Shown here in pieces: positions 5,342 through 7,731 of a stretch of 7,731 nt of DNA. The notes under the pieces are model-generated. The model was not told the origin of the DNA, did no database searches, and saw nothing but the letters and a program-made list of their open reading frames with translations. Source of the stretch: an uncultured Mycoplasma sp. (GTDB lineage Bacteria > Bacillota_I > Bacilli_A > RF39 > UBA660); NCBI GenBank assembly GCA_905209745.1, contig CAJLUG010000041.1:1-7731 (forward strand), in the 5' to 3' direction. The translations under genes and the position numbers were made by a program. Within the stretch, counting starts at the first letter, position 1. Each line of letters starts with the position of its first letter.

Positions 5342-5650
5342 TCATAAATTTGTCATAAATTCCCAAACAATAGTATAGATTTTTGTCATTTTAATTTTAG
5401 TAAATAAGTAATAAATAACTCCAAATTCAAAAACACTCAATAAAAATATCATATTATTAGCAAACCCCATACTCATAACTGATATTGCTAAATCTCTCGG
5501 AATATCACATGAATCACAAACAAAATAAGAAAAATCTATATTAGTTTTTATTAAGAAACAAATTCCAAGAAAAATGGGAACTATTATTAATGATGCAAGT
5601 AAGGATTTTAATGCAATTCGAACGTAATCTTTAAAATCTAAATAATACAC
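5342..5650 (-). CDS. Small integral membrane protein, 102 aa
   Basis: No family recognised. It starts at a GTG (5650) with GAAAGGAAGGA close upstream and an extended -10 beyond that. Hydrophobic stretches at about 15-35 (LKSLLASLIIVPIFLGICFLI) and 62-85 (MGFANNMIFLLSVFEFGVIYYLF) suggest two membrane spans, possibly with a weaker third part at 52-62. The loop holds a CDSC pair (about 45-48), which could bind metal or form a disulfide if outside. It is transcribed divergently from the tandem-HTH regulator and may be its target. Confidence 0.6.
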   Translation of the reverse strand: MYYLDFKDYVRIALKSLLASLIIVPIFLGICFLIKTNIDFSYFVCDSCDIPRDLAISVMSMGFANNMIFLLSVFEFGVIYYLFTKIKMTKIYTIVWEFMTNL

Positions 5651-5672
5651 TATATCCTTCCTTTCTGTTCTT

Positions 5673-5681
5673 ATTATATCA
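5673..5681 (-). promoter_or_regulatory. Extended -10 promoter of the small membrane protein
   Basis: On the minus strand TGATATAAT is a perfect extended -10 (TGnTATAAT), about 22 bases before the GTG start. No good -35 is seen 16-18 bases upstream, which the extended element can compensate for. Confidence 0.65.
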
Positions 5682-5699
5682 CGTTTTTAGGTAATACAC

Positions 5700-5753
5700 C
5701 GACACTTTTTAAATATTTCTATTTTAAATGGGAAAATTATATTAGAGGTGTCG
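5700..5753. promoter_or_regulatory. Divergent intergenic region with CGACAC/GTGTCG inverted repeat
   Basis: CGACAC (5700-5705) and GTGTCG (5748-5753) are inverted copies 42 bases apart. One is next to the minus-strand promoter and one covers the ribosome binding site of the HTH gene. They could be paired operators for the divergently encoded regulator. I see no clear plus-strand -35/-10 pair; TATATT near 5738 is the best -10. Confidence 0.35.
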
Positions 5754-5757
5754 TTAT

Positions 5758-6207
5758 ATGATATATGAAAGAATGAAAGACATAAGAACTTACTTTGGAA
5801 ATACACAGAAAGAACTTGCTGGTATTTTAGGTGTAAGTAGATCAACTTATGCTGGATGGGAAAATGGGCTTGATGCTATTATTCTCCCAAAACTAAATGA
5901 TTTTTGCAATTATTATGGTGTGAGTTTAGATTATATTTGTGGGCTTACTAATACCAAAAAATATGATGTTATCAATGATAAAATTGATAAAAGTGTTTTA
6001 GGTAATAATTTAAAGGAAACAAGAACTAAAAATAAGCATACTCAAGAAAAGGTTGCAAATATCATCAATGTAGATCAATCAAACTACTCTAAATGTGAAT
6101 TAGGTAAAATGTATATTCATACCTATGCTTTAATTGAATTTGCGAAACATTATAAAGTATCTATTGATTGGCTTTGTGGTAAAACAAAAGACTCGGAAAT
6201 TAAATAA
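5758..6207 (+). CDS. Xre-family regulator with two tandem HTH domains
   Basis: A DNA-binding transcription regulator of 149 aa made of two Cro/C1-type HTH units. The first (about 3-63) has TQKELAGILGVSRSTYAGWENG at 16-37. The second (about 82-143) has TQEKVANIINVDQSNYSKCE at 95-114. Each ends in the same pattern, YGVSLDYICGLT and YKVSIDWLCGKT, so the gene looks like an internal duplication. GAGGTG seven bases before the ATG is the ribosome binding site. Single-domain relatives act as dimers, so one chain here might bind a dyad by itself; that is inference. It is divergent from the small membrane protein and convergent with the ABC operon. No catalytic or peptidase domain is present, so it is not a LexA/CI-type self-cleaving repressor. 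Confidence 0.88.
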   Translation: MIYERMKDIRTYFGNTQKELAGILGVSRSTYAGWENGLDAIILPKLNDFCNYYGVSLDYICGLTNTKKYDVINDKIDKSVLGNNLKETRTKNKHTQEKVANIINVDQSNYSKCELGKMYIHTYALIEFAKHYKVSIDWLCGKTKDSEIK

Positions 6208-6216
6208 CCGAGTCTT
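6188..6216. terminator. Bidirectional terminator between convergent genes
   Basis: AAGACTCGG (6188-6196) and CCGAGTCTT (6208-6216) are perfect 9-bp arms with an 11-base loop that contains the stop codon of the HTH gene. On the minus strand TTTTGTTTT follows, giving a good terminator for the ABC permease; the plus-strand T-tract is weaker. Confidence 0.8.
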
Positions 6217-6218
6217 CA

Positions 6219-6893
6219 TTACTCTTCTTTATTTTTATATATCTTATAAGAAATTTTATAACTTATAAAATACATTAAACATGATAGCAAAATAAGTGCA
6301 ACTAAGCCGAAATTATTTAATACATTTTCTAACTTTTCAATATCTACACTTAATCCTGCTTGCTTTAAAAGAAATCCTGCAATTGCTCCAATTATAACTA
6401 GAACAAATAATACTATAAACATTTGTATTCTACCTTTTTCAGCACCCCATTTAAAGATACTAGGAATTTGAATTGACTGAATTAAAGAAATGCCAAACAT
6501 TCCTCCAACAGATGTAGCAAGTAATGTTTCAATGTTTATATCTATCAAATTATCTGGTCTTAAATAATTCATAACATTACCAACTAATAATGTTACTATA
6601 AACCCAAGTATCCCACCTAAGATAGTTGCTCCAATAGCAAGGATGTATTTTTCTAAAACTATTTCTTTTCTAGTAACTGGTAAAGTTAATATATATCTAT
6701 TTGATTTTGCCATTTCATCATAACTAAATGTTGAAAGTGAAATCATACCTACAATAATACCAATAACAACTGATCCCCAGTATATAGCATCTGTACCAAT
6801 AATCGCCATACCACAAAATATCACAATTATAATTAATGTAGTTTTATAACTGGCTAAATTGTATAAGTCCTTTTTAAGTAACCCTTTTATCAT
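6219..6893 (-). CDS. ABC-2 type transporter permease
   Basis: Membrane subunit of an ABC exporter, 224 aa with about six membrane spans (starting near residues 19, 38, 88, 124, 157 and 197). The segment FSYDEMAKSNRYILTLPVTRKEIVLEKY (about 57-84) is characteristic of the ABC-2 permeases of the ABC2_membrane_5 type found next to BcrA/YtrB-like ATPases. The ATG follows the ATPase stop by two bases, with AAAGGAGA inside the end of the ATPase gene, so the two are co-transcribed and probably translationally coupled. Relatives export peptides, antibiotics or other amphiphiles; the substrate here cannot be told. The gene ends at a strong shared terminator. Confidence 0.88.
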   Translation of the reverse strand: MIKGLLKKDLYNLASYKTTLIIIVIFCGMAIIGTDAIYWGSVVIGIIVGMISLSTFSYDEMAKSNRYILTLPVTRKEIVLEKYILAIGATILGGILGFIVTLLVGNVMNYLRPDNLIDINIETLLATSVGGMFGISLIQSIQIPSIFKWGAEKGRIQMFIVLFVLVIIGAIAGFLLKQAGLSVDIEKLENVLNNFGLVALILLSCLMYFISYKISYKIYKNKEE

Positions 6894-6895
6894 AA

Positions 6896-7731
6896 TTATC
6901 TTTCTCCTTTTATGTAAAATAGCATAATATCATCAATAGATGGTTTATCAATAGAAGTAATACCATACTTTTTCTTAAAAGTATTTTTATCATTTGTTAA
7001 AACTTCATACTGATATTTTCCTTTTTTATAACTTACATAATCTTTTTCATTTATTTTAGAAAATTCTTCTTTTGTACATTTAGCAACACCATATTCTTCT
7101 AACAGTTCTAAAGTAGGAACATTTAAAACTATTTTTCCTTTATCAATAAATACTATGTAATCAGAAATATGTTCTAAGTCTGTTGTAATATGGGTGGATA
7201 ATAAAATCGATCTTTCCTCATCTTCTTCAATATATTTTCTAAATATATCAAGTATCTCACTTCTTACAACTGGATCAAGACCACTAGTTGGCTCATCTAA
7301 TATTAGTAATTTTGGATTATGAGAGATAGCTGTTGCAATTTTTAATTTCATTTTCATACCACTTGAAAAGTCCTTTACTAATTTATCAATTGGTAATCCA
7401 AATTGTTTTAATAAATCATTATATTTATTTTCATCCCACGTTTGATAAAAATCTTTCATAACAGAATTTATATGTTTAGGTGTTAAATATGCTGATAAAA
7501 AACTATCATCTAATACCACCCCTAAATCTTTTTTTATTTCTTTTTCATGAGCTTTACTATCTTTTCCAAATATCTTAACCGTACCTTCCGAATTTATAAT
7601 ATTAAGTATAGATTTTATCGTTGTTGTTTTACCTGCTCCATTTTCTCCGATTAAGCCAACAATAGCACCACTTGGTACAACAAAACTTATTTTATCTAAC
7701 AAAAAACCAGCATACTTTTTAGATAAATCTT
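6896..7731 (-). CDS. ABC transporter ATP-binding protein (5' end outside window)
   Basis: ATP-hydrolysing subunit of the exporter; 277 residues are visible. The frame continues without a stop to the right edge: GAT TTA TCT AAA AAG TAT precede the TTG at 7702 and encode DLSKKYAGFLL, the usual start of the nucleotide-binding domain. The TTG is therefore internal and the real start lies just outside. Counting from that Asp: Walker A GENGAGKT at 28-35, an Asp-containing Q-loop region (GVVLDDSFLS, near 70-79), a signature of FSSGM instead of LSGGQ (121-125), Walker B LLILDEP (141-147), D-loop SGLDP, and switch His180 in STHIT. The extra C-terminal ~80 residues are typical of the BcrA/YtrB/YxlF group. 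The neighbouring permease is the partner. Confidence 0.93.
   Translation of the reverse strand, partial: DLSKKYAGFLLDKISFVVPSGAIVGLIGENGAGKTTTIKSILNIINSEGTVKIFGKDSKAHEKEIKKDLGVVLDDSFLSAYLTPKHINSVMKDFYQTWDENKYNDLLKQFGLPIDKLVKDFSSGMKMKLKIATAISHNPKLLILDEPTSGLDPVVRSEILDIFRKYIEEDEERSILLSTHITTDLEHISDYIVFIDKGKIVLNVPTLELLEEYGVAKCTKEEFSKINEKDYVSYKKGKYQYEVLTNDKNTFKKKYGITSIDKPSIDDIMLFYIKGER

Noticed and set aside
7700..7702. TTG as start of the ABC ATPase
   Set aside because: The frame is open upstream to the window edge and encodes DLSKKYAGF, the normal beginning of the domain, so the TTG is internal.

Overview
The window is strongly AT-rich with short intergenic gaps, AGGAGG-type ribosome binding sites, intrinsic terminators, several GTG/TTG starts and TGA used as an ordinary stop. 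Together with a sortase/Cna-B adhesin locus this points to a low-GC Gram-positive, probably an uncultured gut Bacillota (Bacilli/RF39-like or Clostridia). The taxonomic guess is inference; I recognise no exact species.

Left third (1-3506, minus strand): a surface-protein operon. A 198-aa membrane-anchored protein with a charged, Pro/Thr-rich stalk and a four-cysteine C-terminal domain (2898-3494) is followed by an 829-aa thioester/Cna-B adhesin with a VPNTL cell-wall sorting signal (372-2861). Its 3' end overlaps the start of a sortase gene (403 down to the window edge). The sortase reading looks broken near position 50: the first ~49 bases encode a typical internal sortase segment on the opposite strand, so there is an inversion or a chimeric junction there.

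Middle (3507-4773): mostly regulatory DNA around one 158-aa protein with an ArpU/RinA-like C-terminal half (3773-4249). Read leftwards it holds iteron-like repeats, a promoter with an operator-like dyad, a long hairpin terminator, a consensus TTGACA-N17-TAGAAT promoter, an attenuator-like hairpin, an undescribed 41-aa cysteine-containing ORF, a second long terminator, the 158-aa gene, a third terminator, and an 11-13 aa leader ORF whose starts lie in an 18-bp palindrome. This nesting of very short ORFs and terminators is the most likely place for something new; it could be control DNA of an integrated element or its remnant.

Right part (4774-7731): an unrecognised 160-aa soluble protein and a 102-aa membrane protein on the minus strand, then a divergent tandem-HTH Xre-type regulator (5758-6207, plus). 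A shared bidirectional terminator separates this from a convergent two-gene ABC exporter operon (ATPase 6896 to the right edge, 5' end outside the window; permease 6219-6893).

Likely interplay: the 198-aa protein, adhesin and sortase form one anchoring module; the ABC ATPase and permease form one exporter; the Xre protein may control its own divergent promoter region. None of these regulatory links is proven by the sequence alone.
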